The notes under the pieces are model-generated. The model saw only the letters and a program-made list of their open reading frames with translations. It did not search any database and was not told the origin of the DNA. 64,000 nt of DNA from Rhododendron vialii (taxonomy: Eukaryota > Streptophyta > Magnoliopsida > Ericales > Ericaceae): positions 24,948,001 through 25,012,000 of the forward strand of contig NC_080564.1 in NCBI RefSeq assembly GCF_030253575.1. The letters run 5' to 3'. The translations under genes and the position numbers were made by a program. Below, in pieces: positions 44,927 to 56,236 of the stretch. Numbering within the stretch: the stretch's first letter is position 1; every line of letters starts with the position of its first letter.

Positions 44927-47494
44927 TCAGTCACACGATTTGCAGAAGGCGTAAGCATCTTGATTCAGAGTCGGCCAATAAAAACCGCATTGTTGTATCT
45001 TGGCGGTAGTCTTCCTCATAGAAAAATGTCCACCACATGCTTCGGAATGGCAAGATTGTAGGATTGCACGTTGGTCAGAATCAGGAACACACCGGCGGAT
45101 GATCTGGTCGGGACAGTACTTGAACAAATATGGATCATCATAAGAAAAGTGTTTCACTTCGGCAAGGAATCCTCGGCGCTCATGAGAGGACCAATGGGTT
45201 GGAATCAAGCCCGTAACCAAGTAATTGACAATGTCAGCAAACCACGGGGCTTGAGATACACCGAAAAGTTGCTCATCGGGAAAAGTGTCTCCAATGGGTA
45301 TGTGAGAAGTACGGTCCTCAAAATCCAAGCGCGACAAATGATTGGCCACCACGTTTTCTACCATTTTCTTGTCCTTGATGGTGATGTCAAATTCTTGCAA
45401 TAGAAGGATCCACCGAATCAAACGTGCCTTTGCATCTTGCTTGGTGAAAAGGTATTTGAGTGCTGAGTGATCGGTATAAATCGTGATCGGAGTACCAACT
45501 AGGTAAGACCGGAATTTGTCCAAAGCAAATACTATGGCAAGAAGTTCTTTCTCTGTAGTGGAGTAGTTCATTTGAGCATCATTCAGCATCTTGCTTGCAT
45601 AATAAATCACCCACAGATGCTTGTCCTTCCTTTGGCCAAGAACGGCCCCGACGGCATAGTCGCTCGCATCGCACATCAATTCAAATGGAAGATTCCAATC
45701 GGGCGTTTGAACAATGGGCGGTGTGGTGAGACTAGCTTTGAGCTTAAAAAACGCCAGCTCACATGCGGCAGTCCATTCAAAGGGAACATCTTTGGATAAA
45801 AGGTTACAAAGTGGTCTTGAGATTGCGCTAAAGTCCTTGATGAAGAGCCGATAGAAACCGGCATGGCCAAGGAAGGAGCAAATGTCTTTAATGCACTTCG
45901 GAGTAGGGAGATTGGAAATAAGGTCAATCTTGGCTTTGTCTACCTCGATACCCTTGGCCGATACGATATGCCCGAGCACAATCCCCTGAGTGACCATAAA
46001 ATGGTACTTCTCCCAGTTGAGAACCAAATTTTTCTCCTCGCATCGCGTTAAGACCTTCTCCAAGTTGGCAAGACATGACTCAAAAGAGTCACCAAACACA
46101 GAGAAATCATCCATGAAGACTTCAACAAGTTTCTCGACCATATCGTTGAAAATTCCCATCATACATCTTGAGAAGGTGCCGGGAGCATTACACAAGCCAA
46201 ATGGCATGCGTCTATAAGCAAAGGTCCCGAATGGGCATGTGAACGTCATTTTCTCTTGGTCGGACAAGGCCACTTCTATTTGGTTATAGCCCGAATAACT
46301 ATCAAGAAAACAGTAAAAGGCATGATCGGCCACTCTCTCCAAAATTTGATCAATGAAGGGGAGAGGAAAGTGACCTTTGCGTGTGCTTGCATTCAACTTG
46401 CGATAGTCTATGCATACCCGCCACCCGGTAGTCACACGAGTCGGAATGAGCTCGCCTTTGTCATTTTGCACCACGGTCACCCCCGACTTTTTAGGGACAA
46501 CTTGAATGGGGCTCACCCATTTAGAATCGGCGATGGGATAGATAGTCCCAACGTCAAGCAATTTAAGAATTTCCGCCCTGACAACATCTTTCATAATTGG
46601 ATTGAGCCGGCGTTGAGGTTGGCGCGAGGGTTTAACATCCTCCTCCAAGTAAATGTGATGAGAGCATAGAGAAGGAGAGATGCCTTGAATATCCGCGATA
46701 GTCCATCCTATGGCCTTTTTATGCCTCCACAAAATTTTCAACAATTTCTCTTCTTGGAGTTTTTTGAGGAAAGACGAAATGACCACTGGAAATGTATTAC
46801 TCTCACCAAGGAACGCATATTTCAAAGTGTCCGACAGTGCTTTCAACTCAAGAGTAGGAGGCTCAACGCTAGAAAGTACTATTTTCCGCTCAAGAGGAGG
46901 CAACTCTTCAAACTTTGGAAACCACCGTGCAACTCCGCAAATTCCCTCATCGCCATCTTCTCCATTGAGCAAGGAAAAGAGAGACTCCATCTCCTCGGAT
47001 TCAAGAAAGGCGGCCTCTTCAGAGGTCAGAGCTACCTCCAAAGAGTCCATATACAAGAATTCACCTATATGCTCTTGAACCAATGTATCCATAAGATGGA
47101 CATTTTGACAATCGTCATCGTCACCCATTTGAACTCCAACGTTGAACATATTAACCTCCATCTTCATGTTACCAAAAGACATGTTCAATAGTCCATTCCG
47201 ACAGTTGATTACGGCATCTGAGGTTGCTAGAAACGGCCGACCAAGGATAACAGGAGTAGACAATGGTGATGAAGACGACGGACAAGTATCCAAGACAACA
47301 AAGTCTACGGGGTATACAAATTGATCAACTTGGACCAATACATCTTCCACCATACCACGAGAAATTCGGACACTCCTATCCGCCAATTGTAGAGTAACTC
47401 GCGTAGGTTTCATCTCCCCCAGCCCGAGTTCTTGGTATACCGAGTACAGTAGCAAATTCACACTCGCTCCCAAATCCAAGAGAGCTTGCTCCAC
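44927..47494 (-). pseudogene. Athila pol: protease, reverse transcriptase, RNase H, integrase zinc region
   Basis: 855 codons. Protease has LLDLGASVNLL (Asp-Leu-Gly in place of Asp-Ser/Thr-Gly, usual in Athila) and PVILGRPFLATSDAVI. Reverse transcriptase has VVPKKSGVTVVQN, WRVCIDYRKLNASTRKGHFP, MPFGLCNAPGTFSRCM and the active-site FMDDFSVFG. RNase H has LMCDASDYAVGAVLGQ and YYASKMLNDAQMNYSTTEKELLA; the late DHLSRL motif reads NHLSRL, an Asp to Asn change by G to A. The integrase zinc region (HSEACGGHFS...CKSCD) runs into TGA at 44927-44929. Confidence 0.9.
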
Positions 47495-49530
47495 TCTCTT
47501 ACCCCCAATAGTAATTGCAATTGTAGGACATCCGGGGTCTTTGTATTTAGGTGCAAGATCTGTTTGGCAATTTGGCTAACTTGCTCAGTGAGGAGCACCT
47601 TCTTGTGCACATTGAGCTTGCGCTTCTGAGTGCATAGATCTTTCAAGAACTTGGCATAAGAAGGAATTTGCTTGATAGCATCCATCAACGGGATGTTAAC
47701 ATTTACCTTTTTGAACACGTCAAGAATATCGGCATCCTTGGATGGGTGAGCCGGCTTTTTCAGTCGAGAAGGATAGGGTGCAGGAAAAGGAGAGACTTGT
47801 GGGCTTGGAGTGGTGTCGGCCTCCTTTGAAACTTGAACGGGTGATTCCCCGTCTTCCTCCGGAGCTTGCTCGATACGTTCCTCCGTTGAAGTAGAACCTG
47901 TTGATGTCGATGATGGCTCGAGAATAGGTGTACCCGGCGGATTGACAACTAGATTGTCAACCGCCTTGCCACTCCTCAAAGTGATGATCGCTTGAGCTTG
48001 CTCGGGCGGAGGTCCCGAAGAACTACCAATGAGAAGTTGACCCTGCGGATTGGCTTGTGGCTGGGTCGAAAACTTGCCCCTTTCTTGTTGGAGAAGCCCT
48101 ATAGATGTGGTTATCTTTCCCATTTGGTTCTTCAACTCCCCCATCATTTGGGTGTTATTCTCGTTGTAATTCGATTGAGCTTGCATGAAGGATTGGAGAG
48201 TATCTTCCAAAGATCGCCTTGGCGGGGGTTGAAACTGATTATATCCTTGAAAAGGTCCAGACAGTACAAAACCTGGTGGTCCTTGTGGAAAACGAGGCTG
48301 CCCTTGGCTTTGAGCAGGCCGCCATGGTTGCATTTGAGAACCGGGAGGTGCTTGAGATGGTCCGCCTTCAATCTGATTGTTCCAACGGAATCCCGGATGT
48401 TGTCGTTGACTTTGGTTGAAGTTTTGGGGAAAAGATTCAAATCGTTGGTTCACCGCACTAACTTTTTCGAGCAGAAGGTTGAGGTTACTGTAATGTTGCC
48501 TGAGAGTGGGAATAGACAAGCAATTGTCTGTGGAATGGCCCGATGTTTCACATATAGCACACATCTCCTCTACCGCTCGCACTGCCTTAACTTCCTTTAC
48601 CCCTTTCAACTCCAACTTCTTCAACTTTTGTGCTAGTTGCTCCATCCGTGTTTCGATAGCATTGTGCTCATTTATGGAGAACTTTCCGGAGCCACCGGGA
48701 CCTTGGCTAGCCATAGCTCTATCACCAGCATCCTCATAATTCCAAGTCAAAGACTTCTTGGCCAACTCATCTAAGTAATCCCAACCATCATTGGGTGACT
48801 TATTCATGAATCCTCCGGAGCACATGGTGTTGAGCAGTTGCTTGCTTTGTTGCGTGCAGCCCATATGGAAGTAGTGAATCAGTTGATACAAGGCAAAGTT
48901 GTGGTGAGGAACCGCAGAAAGCAAATCCTTGAAACGCTCCCAATACTGGTGGAAAGCTTCTCCCTCACGTTGCTTGAAACCCTGGATTTGATCCATCAAG
49001 AGCTTTGTTCGGCTCGCTGAGAAGAATTTCTTATGAAAAACATCTTGCACTTCCCCCCATGTGTTCAAAGATTGAGGCTTCAAAGAGTGAAACCATGTCT
49101 TAGCCTTATCCTTCAAAGTGAAAGGGAAAAGCCTCAATCTTGCTTGGTTGAGAAGCACCTCCCCGCTAATGTACGATTGGAGAACTTCCTCAAATTCCCG
49201 GATATGTTGGTACGGATCCTCGCGCTCCATACCGTGGAAGAATGGAATGCAACGATGATAGTCTGATTTGAACACGAATGTGTTTGCAACAGTGGTGGGC
49301 TGTGGAAAAACTATCGGTGACAGTTGAGTGACCCGTTCCGGATTCAAATAGCCCTGAAGAGTCCTAACCGGAGCAGCTTCCTCATCTGCCATTGATGTTC
49401 TTGATGGAGAGTACGGCCGAGAATATCTACTTGGTGGAGAGTAAGCTCGAAGATTTCTGTTTCTTACGCGAGGTGGAGAGCTAGAGCGATGCAGTCGATT
49501 TGAGTGAGGACTTCGATAAACCACAAGCAT
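47458..49530 (-). pseudogene. Athila gag
   Basis: 690 codons. A basic N-terminus rich in Arg/Ser/Pro is followed by the gag core (FVFKSDYHRCIPFFHGMEREDP, LRLFPFTLKDKAKTWFHSL, FHKKFFSASRTKLLMDQIQGF, FHQYWERFKDLLSAVPHH), then a CX2C-type finger (CAICETSGHSTDNC) and a Gln/Pro-rich tail. The frame shifts by one base near 47555, so the last 35 residues are wrong and the true continuation into protease (DLAPKYKDPGCPTI) lies in the pol frame. The MADEEAAPVRTLQGYLNP part at about residue 47 may be the true start. Confidence 0.88.
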
Positions 49531-49837
49531 GAACCTCTGCTTTTACCGATTAAGAGCCATAGAACCGCTCTGCAATAAGAAAAACCAGACTGGAGGGGCT
49601 ATGCCGCCACCTCTCTCTCCAGACAATTCTGAGGGGCTATGCCGCCGCCTTAATATACATGTACAAGAAAAGAAAACAAAAGGCAGTAGATACCAACACT
49701 AGCTTCGTTACACCTCAAATTGATAGTATGATCGGTTAGAGGTATCCATTAGAATTAGTATGCAATGCACAAAGGAAAATTAAATGGAATACTTACAATG
49801 GTTTGTCAAACCTCCCAATAAGCTATATAAGAAAAAT
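49531..49837 (-). other. Athila leader between primer site and gag
   Basis: About 300 non-coding bases with two direct copies of 'gaggggctatgccgcc' (49594 and 49632). No other structure is recognised. Confidence 0.6.
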
Positions 49838-49854
49838 CCCTGACAACGGCGCCA
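49838..49854 (-). other. Athila primer-binding site, tRNA-Asp type
   Basis: Minus strand tggcgccgttgtcaggg differs in only a base or two from the complement of plant tRNA-Asp 3' end (tggcgccgttgccgggg). It lies five bases inside the 5' LTR end. Confidence 0.85.
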
Positions 49855-50713
49855 AAATATGCTTCGTCCCAACCTAACCGTTGGAATAGATTGATTTACC
49901 CCGAGCGTAGGGCTAGGTCGTAGTCAGCATAATATCCGGAAGTCCGGTATCGTTCCCACGGAGAAAATTCTTTATAGCTTGCTAGGATTTTTAGAAGCGA
50001 GGGTTTGTGGCGTTCAGGCGGCCAACTTTTGGTTTTGCTTTGAATGGTGATAAACACTTATAAAAATGGCTAGAAAACGAGTTTAAACTTAATTTAACAA
50101 GCGGCAAGGCGTTGGGGTAACGAATGCCGGAAACTTTAGCCATCAAACCATTCTCAACGAAAACACGGTTAAATCGCACGGCATAGGCTATCAACCGGAG
50201 GATTTAGCTAGGAAACCATTAAAGACTAGAAGTGTAGTTTAGTAAACAAGTGAGCTCTTTCATTCTTTTGGCAAACACGAGGCGAGACATAGCTCACGGA
50301 ACCACATGAGCGAGCATATGATCACCGGAGATTAACATCGACAAGTTTTGTTACATAAAAGGCTAGCCACACACATTTACAAACCAAACTTCAAGTTTTT
50401 AGTTGAGAAAGGCAAGATAAACATAAGTCACGAGGCATTAGTCACCCCGTGGCCAAGCCTAATCGACTACTCAAACATAATGAAGAAACTAGAAAGCTTG
50501 CTAATTGTTGAGAACATGCTCAACTAAAGAAAACGAAAATAAACTTGATATTGTAAAAGATCCAACACAACTTTAATACTCGAGAAATTAACGAAAAATG
50601 AATACCTTGAAGTGTTCTTGAGAAATTACAACTTGAAAAGCTTAAGAAGACATTAATGGAGAAAAACCTAAAAGTAGTAATGAGCTAGCTCCAAAGAGAG
50701 AGAAGGAACCCCC

Positions 50714-50723
50714 TATTTATACA
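50714..50723 (-). promoter_or_regulatory. TATA box of the Athila 5' LTR
   Basis: Minus strand ttGTATAAATAGGggg, about 110 bases downstream of the last palindrome. It is the best core promoter in the LTR. Confidence 0.7.
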
Positions 50724-50829
50724 AAATGGGCACTCTTCCACAAAAATATCTAAGAAACATACTAATAAAGGCAAGTATTCCATAAATGGAAAGCCCAAAA
50801 AGTAAGAAATATTTGGCCGAAGGCTCCCC

Positions 50830-50996
50830 GTATCGATACAGAATATGCTAAGTATCGATACCATGCTGTTAAGTCAAAAGAACCATCTCTCGTAGCTCTC
50901 CCATATCGATATGACCCTTATTCCGTATCGATACGGAAGTCTCTGACTTCCCACGAAGCTAATGCGTATCGATACGCATTAAGGCTGTATCGATAC
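50830..50996. promoter_or_regulatory. Paired GTATCGATAC palindromes, Athila 5' LTR
   Basis: Starts 50830/50852 (22 apart), 50903/50925 (22; the first is the variant catatcgatatg) and 50966/50987 (21). The same order and spacing as the 3' LTR. They lie 107-280 bases upstream of the TATA box on the element's strand. Confidence 0.9.
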
Positions 50997-51306
50997 GCGT
51001 AGCTTATCTTCAGGCCTTTAGGCAACGTTCAAGACTTGGCACCCGATGGCTCGCCGGGTTGCCCGACGCCTCACACCTTCGCTCTTGGGTCATGCTGGCA
51101 GAAGTTCCACCGGGCAAGGATACTTGAACTTCCTTGGAAATTAGCCTCTTGATCAAAATACGCCCCTTAAGGACGTTTTGCCTGAAACACTTAACAAACT
51201 ACCTTACGAGCATAATTGAATAAAAACGACAAATTATAACTATAACATCTATAAACTAGGGGACTTAAGCACCACGACAGCGCAAATTTAGGTGCTTATC
51301 ACTCCC

Positions 51307-52327
51307 TCTTGCCATTCAACTCACACCTTCACATCTTTCAACTTTTCTCTCTAGAATTCTTGTATTTGTACTTTGTTCTTCCTTTGTTCTTAGTATTCTT
51401 GAGTTTCTTCTTGAGTTCTTCAAGAAACTCATCCTAGGTCGCTACAAAAACACCACTCGACCACCCTTCGATCCAAAAAGTTTAGTAGTTAGGTCAATAA
51501 CTAGTTTCGAGAGAAAGAAAGTCTTATCTTTCCTCTTTCAAAGCCACTGTAAGCTTACCGTAGGAGGCCGCCCGTTCGATAGCCGACTTACTTTTTCGTA
51601 GTCGTCCCTACCGCCAATAAGAACGATAGATTTTTCCGTACTCACTATCTCTGAGTATAAATAAAAATGTTTATATTATTTGTATTGTTTGAAATGCATG
51701 AGAACTTGAAAGGTATGTTACTAAAGGCTTGAAAAGAAATATGACTATATTGAATAACTCGACTTTATTTCCCAGAAAAATATATTTTGTTTTGAACTTC
51801 CTAAAAAGAAAGAGAGAACGGATTTTGGAAACACAAACTTGAATGAAAGTATTCGTATTTTGATCTTAAGGATAGTTATGAGCATGTATATGTGATTACT
51901 TGGATTACTTGTTTGATGTGTGATAAAGCATAAGTGGTTTCCACTCCAAAGGTATCCATCCATGTGACACTATGCTTTAAGTTGTGTGTTAAATGTTTGA
52001 GCATGATTGCGTGAACTCAGGGATAACATGAGCATGATAAGTAATATAGAGTTAGATGATCTTGCTAGTTTAGTTTCAAGATTACAATGAATAATTTATG
52101 ATTACTTACGTGAAAAGTCCTGTCGCGGAGTCATTAATTGCATGAAAACAAGACAGAGCTGGCTAGGATGGAGGAACAAGCAGAGCTGTAAATGGAAACC
52201 CTAGTTTACCCTCCCTTTGTGTAATAAATGTACTCTTATGGGATTTATGATGTAAAATGAGCTAGACTCTATTTATATTTTCAATAAAAAATGTTTATTT
52301 AACGTTCCCAAAATTCAGGGCGTTACA
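51307..52327 (+). repeat. Solo LTR, right part
   Basis: Resumes at tcttgccattcaactc after the CTCCC duplication and ends CAGGGCGTTACA, followed by the GTGGG duplication. Non-coding. It contains C/T-rich, leader-like sequence just after the interruption, as expected downstream of the TATA box at 18206. Confidence 0.72.
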
Positions 52328-52350
52328 GTGGGTTTGGATTGAAAAGTAGG

Positions 52351-52687
52351 GTGACTTCTTTTTTTGCATATATTTGAATTTTTTTGCATTTGTTTGTTTT
52401 GCGTCAAACTTTTGTAACTTATTAATTCATCTCGACAAAAGGAATCGGAAAAGTAAAAAATTTTGATTGAAACTCATAATTTTTTGAATAAAGACAAAAA
52501 TAAATCAATAAAACAACTTCTTCTTTTTTTACTTATTCTTCTTTTTTTTTTTTAAATTATGAGTTTCGATCAAATTTTTTTACTTTTCTGATTTCTCTTG
52601 CTGAGACGAATTAATAAGTCAGAAAAGTTTGATGTAAAACTAAAAAATACGAAACAAATTGAATAGAAAAAGAAGAAGAAGAGTTAC
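52351..52687. mobile_element. Foldback MITE-like inverted repeat
   Basis: The left arm (gtgacttctttttttgc...cttttgtaacttattaattcat...aaactcataa) and the right arm (reverse complement gtaactcttcttc...cttttctgacttattaattcg...) pair over about 150 bp each. The interior shares ttttgcgycaaacttttgt with the element at 53433, so the two are related. Its target duplication was not resolved. Confidence 0.6.
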
Positions 52688-53432
52688 TATTTGACTTTTG
52701 AAGCCAACTGAGCTTAAGTACTCGGCTTGTTCCACTTTTGAGATTTAAAAAATTAAAGTTACTCGAGATGGGGCTCGGTTTAAATGCCAATTGACCTCGA
52801 CTCACCTCATGACCAAAATAAGTATGAACACATTCCTCGAACTTGTAAGTTTGGATAATTAATTGCTCAGCTCATTTAGTTCGTTTTATGGCCTAGTAAC
52901 ATATGGTGAAAGGCCATCTATTATAGGGGTGAACTAAATAACCGTCAAATTGTTAATTATATATAATTTTCTTAGATACATTGAATAAAATCAATTTCCT
53001 ATCCGATGCTCCATTCCACCACCATATTCCTTCGAATTAATTATATGTGTAGACCGGTCTGTGCACCTTCGGTTCATAAACCATCGGTCCATAGCATTTT
53101 CGATATTTACCAATGACATGTTGGCCTCATTCCGGCCGTTCAAGTTCGGCAATGAACGACTCAAATTTTATTTCGGCTGGACAATTGAGATCTGTTCGAT
53201 TAGATGAAATATGAACCGTCAATTATCGAGCATAAATGGCCAGAATGGGGCCAACACCCATACTGTCCTGGTAGGGTCCTCAAATTCGAAAGGAAGATAC
53301 TTGGATGATGGGTCATGAAATTTTCATCTCCTCTTTCTTTTGTCAAATGAATGAAATCTTCACATGCCATTGCACTTGCTCGCCGTCAGTCATCCCCTAG
53401 CACCCTACATCATCCACATCTCTCCCAAGTAA
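52688..53432. other. Intergenic, nothing recognised
   Basis: AT-rich. Some local inverted words (accggtctgtgcacc / accatcggtcc) near 53050-53100, but no complete element and no gene. Confidence 0.4.
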
Positions 53433-53726
53433 GGCTGCGTTCTCTTGGATTTAACCTTAACTTAAAAAATTTGTCCTTATTCGAGTTTTTTTCGCATTTG
53501 TTAATTTTGCGCCAAACTTTTGTGGGTTATTGATTGACATTTTTGCGCTAAAAAAAAGTTATTTCTCAAAATACTTGGGTAAAAGTAAAATAATTTACTT
53601 TTTCGATTCCTCTCGTCGAAACAAATCAATAACGTACAAAAGTTTGGTACAAAACTAACAAATGCGAAAAATTTTCAAATAAAAATAAAATTTTCAGATT
53701 TAAGTTAAGTCCAAGAGAATGCAACC
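53433..53726. mobile_element. MITE with TAA target duplication (PIF/Harbinger type)
   Basis: Ends: ggctgcgttctcttggattta on the left, and ggttgcattctcttggactta on the minus strand at the right. TAA flanks at 53430-53432 and 53727-53729. 294 bp, with arms pairing along most of the length and no coding capacity. Confidence 0.8.
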
Positions 53727-53970
53727 TAAGTCAAGCATTTCGGATCAAAAAAAAAAACCTAAGTCAAGCATTCATAAATCCAAAGGTTTAACGTCTTACA
53801 TGATTTGGTGGTTAATAATATTCTAATATAGTGTTAGAGCAATCAAATATCACCGCCTTCCTGATAATTTAATATACTTGCACATGTTTAGCTTGCTTAT
53901 AAAAGAGAATTTGGAGAATTAGGTTTGCTCGTCGAACATTTATTTAGGGATGGAGGAAGTAGATTAGAAT

Positions 53971-54346
53971 GCTTGGGAAAATGACGGCCCATGACGTATT
54001 TTGATAATTAATACCCGCGAAAGACATGGTGAGAATATTTATTAATGCGAAAAATATCTTTAACAGATACTCCCTCCGTCCCACTTTGTTTCGCCTGTTT
54101 CCTTTTTGGAACATTCCCAAAAATTGTCTATATCTCACAATCTATAATGTTTTTTATGATTTTGAAAATTTTGTTTAATAAAATAAATTGAGATCTATCA
54201 AACAAGATCTATATTAAATATATAAAATATTATAGATTGTGAGATATAGAAAATTTTTTGGGACGTCCAAAAAAGGAAACAGGTGAAACAAAGTGGGACG
54301 GAGGGAGTATTAATTATCAAAATACGTCATTGACGTCATTTTCCCT
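53971..54346. repeat. Outer inverted repeat enclosing a Stowaway MITE
   Basis: The left arm about 53971-54013 (gcttgggaaaatgacg...acgtattttgataattaata) is the reverse complement of the right arm about 54307-54346 (tattaattatcaaaatacgtc...cattttccc) with few mismatches. The Stowaway element sits inside, next to the right arm. Confidence 0.75.
54070..54307. mobile_element. Stowaway-type MITE
   Basis: ctccctccgtcccactttgt at the left and its inverse acaaagtgggacggagggag at the right, with TA on both sides (54068-54069 and 54308-54309). These are the classic Stowaway ends and duplication. 238 bp, non-coding, Tc1/mariner-related by family knowledge. Confidence 0.92.
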
Positions 54347-54846
54347 GGATGCTTTTGCATCTTTTTCAAATAAGCGTAAACTGTGGGCCTGTGGCCAGAC
54401 CGTATGCAGGCATAATCTGGCCTGGCCTGTTGCTGGCCCAATAAATATGAAAGAAGGCAAACAATGGCAGGAAGAAGGAAATGGGCTGGCTATAACGTGG
54501 CGGCCCAGTAAACTTTTGTGCATTAAGTGGGCTAGTTGACATCCCATCAAAACGATTGCACCTTTGTAAGAGACAAAATGTGTTGAGAATATAAATGATA
54601 AACAGATTAGGCACTTAATAAAATCAATTTATTTGGATCAATCATTGGCTTAAACATCTTCTTTATTCGAATCAATCAATAGCTTAAACATTCAACTGAA
54701 TCAATGCTTCGACATTAGCCAATTGCATTGATAATTATTCAATAGTTGCTTCAACACTAATTGATCGACTAACCATTTATTAACCACCACTAACTATTAT
54801 CAACATTTGGTCAATATATCATGTTGATTCATCCAAGTGGTTCGAT

Positions 54847-54894
54847 CAATTGGCTCAAGGTCAGACCGAGAAATATCTGACCTTGAGCCAATTG
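54847..54894. repeat. Perfect 19-bp hairpin
   Basis: caattggctcaaggtcaga (54847-54865) and its exact reverse complement (54876-54894) are separated by a 10-base loop. It lies in a family of degenerate caattg/gattcaat words spanning 54600-55080, so it may be part of a larger decayed repeat. Confidence 0.9.
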
Positions 54895-56177
54895 TAGCTT
54901 TAGCACGATTTGGTTGACTAACCTTTATTAATTAATTTCACCACTAACCATTATCAAGTCACTATATTAGGCCGATCGATTTCACAGGTTGATTAATTAA
55001 CTAACCTTTATCAATCACCACTGACCAATATCAACAATCAGTCACTCTATCATGTAAATCGAATCAAATGCTTCAATCAACTGTTTATTGAATTGAACAA
55101 TCTAATTTTTTTTTTGATCCTCGAACAATCTAATTTCAATAGCAACAAAACAAGAAACCAATCCCACTATTTTGGGGAAATGCAATCGTGTGGCGCCGGG
55201 AACGGTGGCGGTAGATTTTCCCGCTGTGCATCGACCGTGTCTTTTCTGGCGATTTTCCATGGGTACGTCGTGGTGGTGGTGGCGTTGGGTGGACGGTTCT
55301 GGTGGTGGCGGCTTGCTCGGCAGTTTGGTGGCTTATGCACGAAGATGGCGATCTTGTGGTGTGGCAGCGGTGGTGAAGGTTGCTGCTAGGGTTAGGTTTT
55401 TGTTTTGCATTTATGTTAGGATTTTGGAGGATTGGTACTTATATTTGGAAAGTCTTTCCGCCTTTTTGGTCGTCCGCTGGTCCATGCCTGTGTTAAAGGA
55501 TAGATGTGTTCTTCGTATATTTTTTTTTGATGATTATCGATGGTAATGTTATAAAAAAAAATGAAAATTGTACGAGTTGGGGCGCATGGTGATTGCGCAC
55601 ACCGTAAAGTATGGCAATTTCCGGGGTAGACCGTACTCAAGTCGAGAGTTCTGGACTTGAAGGTAGACCCACACGCACACAAAGTTGAGCTTGCGACTGG
55701 CTGTTTAGGTCTACCATGCTTTGAATTAATAATGGTATTGATACTCGTAACGGTAACTGTCATGGTGAAATGTTATCCAGAGTATCAAAAAATACATAAT
55801 GGGAAGCAATTGTAGTGTAGTTGTGAGTTTTTGACAAATGATAAATTTTAAGCACATTATTCATCTGTAACGATTGTAATGGGTGGGAATCAGTTTGTAA
55901 CTCGAAAGCGGTGACTAACAGAAATCAGCTACATGCATGCGATTTTTCATCTCAACTATACAAGGCGTAATGGTTGATATTTAAAACTTTGATCACTCAC
56001 ATTTTTTTATTAGCAAATAAATGATTATATTAATCTCTGGAATGGAATATACAAAGATTGAAGGGATCATTCACACATAGTATTTGCCTCAAATTGTCAG
56101 CTAATAGGTGTGAAGTTGGCTTAGCAAACGAAGGCCCACTTCTCCCTCCCCATGCATCCATTTATTCCCACCTCAAT

Positions 56178-56196
56178 CCTCCTCCTCCTCCTCCTC

Positions 56197-56235
<39 letters not shown>
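56178..56235 (+). repeat. (CTC)n(TC)n microsatellite upstream of expansin
   Basis: CTC triplets, then TC dinucleotides, about 375-430 bases before the expansin ATG. CT-rich tracts are common in plant promoters and leaders. Confidence 0.95.

Positions 56236-56236
<1 letters not shown>

Larger units (their letters stand above)
18224..51301 (-). mobile_element. Athila-lineage Ty3/gypsy retrotransposon, split by a nested element
   Basis: Its LTRs (TG...CA) lie at 18224-19088 and 49860-51301, with the target duplication CTCCC at 18219-18223 and 51302-51306. On the minus strand the order is 5' LTR, tRNA-Asp primer site, gag, protease, reverse transcriptase, RNase H, integrase, a second ORF and 3' LTR. 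That order, the FMDD reverse transcriptase box and the tRNA-Asp site fit Athila. An Ogre-like element (21765-42344) is inserted between integrase and the second ORF. Net length without it is about 12.5 kb. It carries frameshifts and stops, so it is dead as an autonomous copy. Confidence 0.9.
49860..51301 (-). repeat. Athila 5' LTR (1442 bp)
   Basis: The full-length LTR. On its coding strand it starts TGATAAGCACC and ends GGGACGAAGCA. It has palindrome pairs at 50830-50996 and a TATA box at 50714-50723. The 3' LTR lost the middle of this sequence. Confidence 0.92.

Noticed and set aside
46685-47191. 168-codon plus-strand frame in the Athila region
   Set aside because: It is antisense to Athila protease/reverse transcriptase, which carries the family motifs. 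A shadow.
16854-52327. Treating the TGTAAC...GTTACA element as a DNA transposon with terminal inverted repeats
   Set aside because: The 5-bp GTGGG duplication, TG...CA ends and an internal TATA box fit a solo LTR better. The inverted look of the ends (TGTAAC/GTTACA) is common in LTRs.
55093-55546. Trp/Gly-rich open frames upstream of the expansin gene
   Set aside because: They come from GGTGG-rich sequence, have no homology I recognise, and lack supporting splice or promoter structure.
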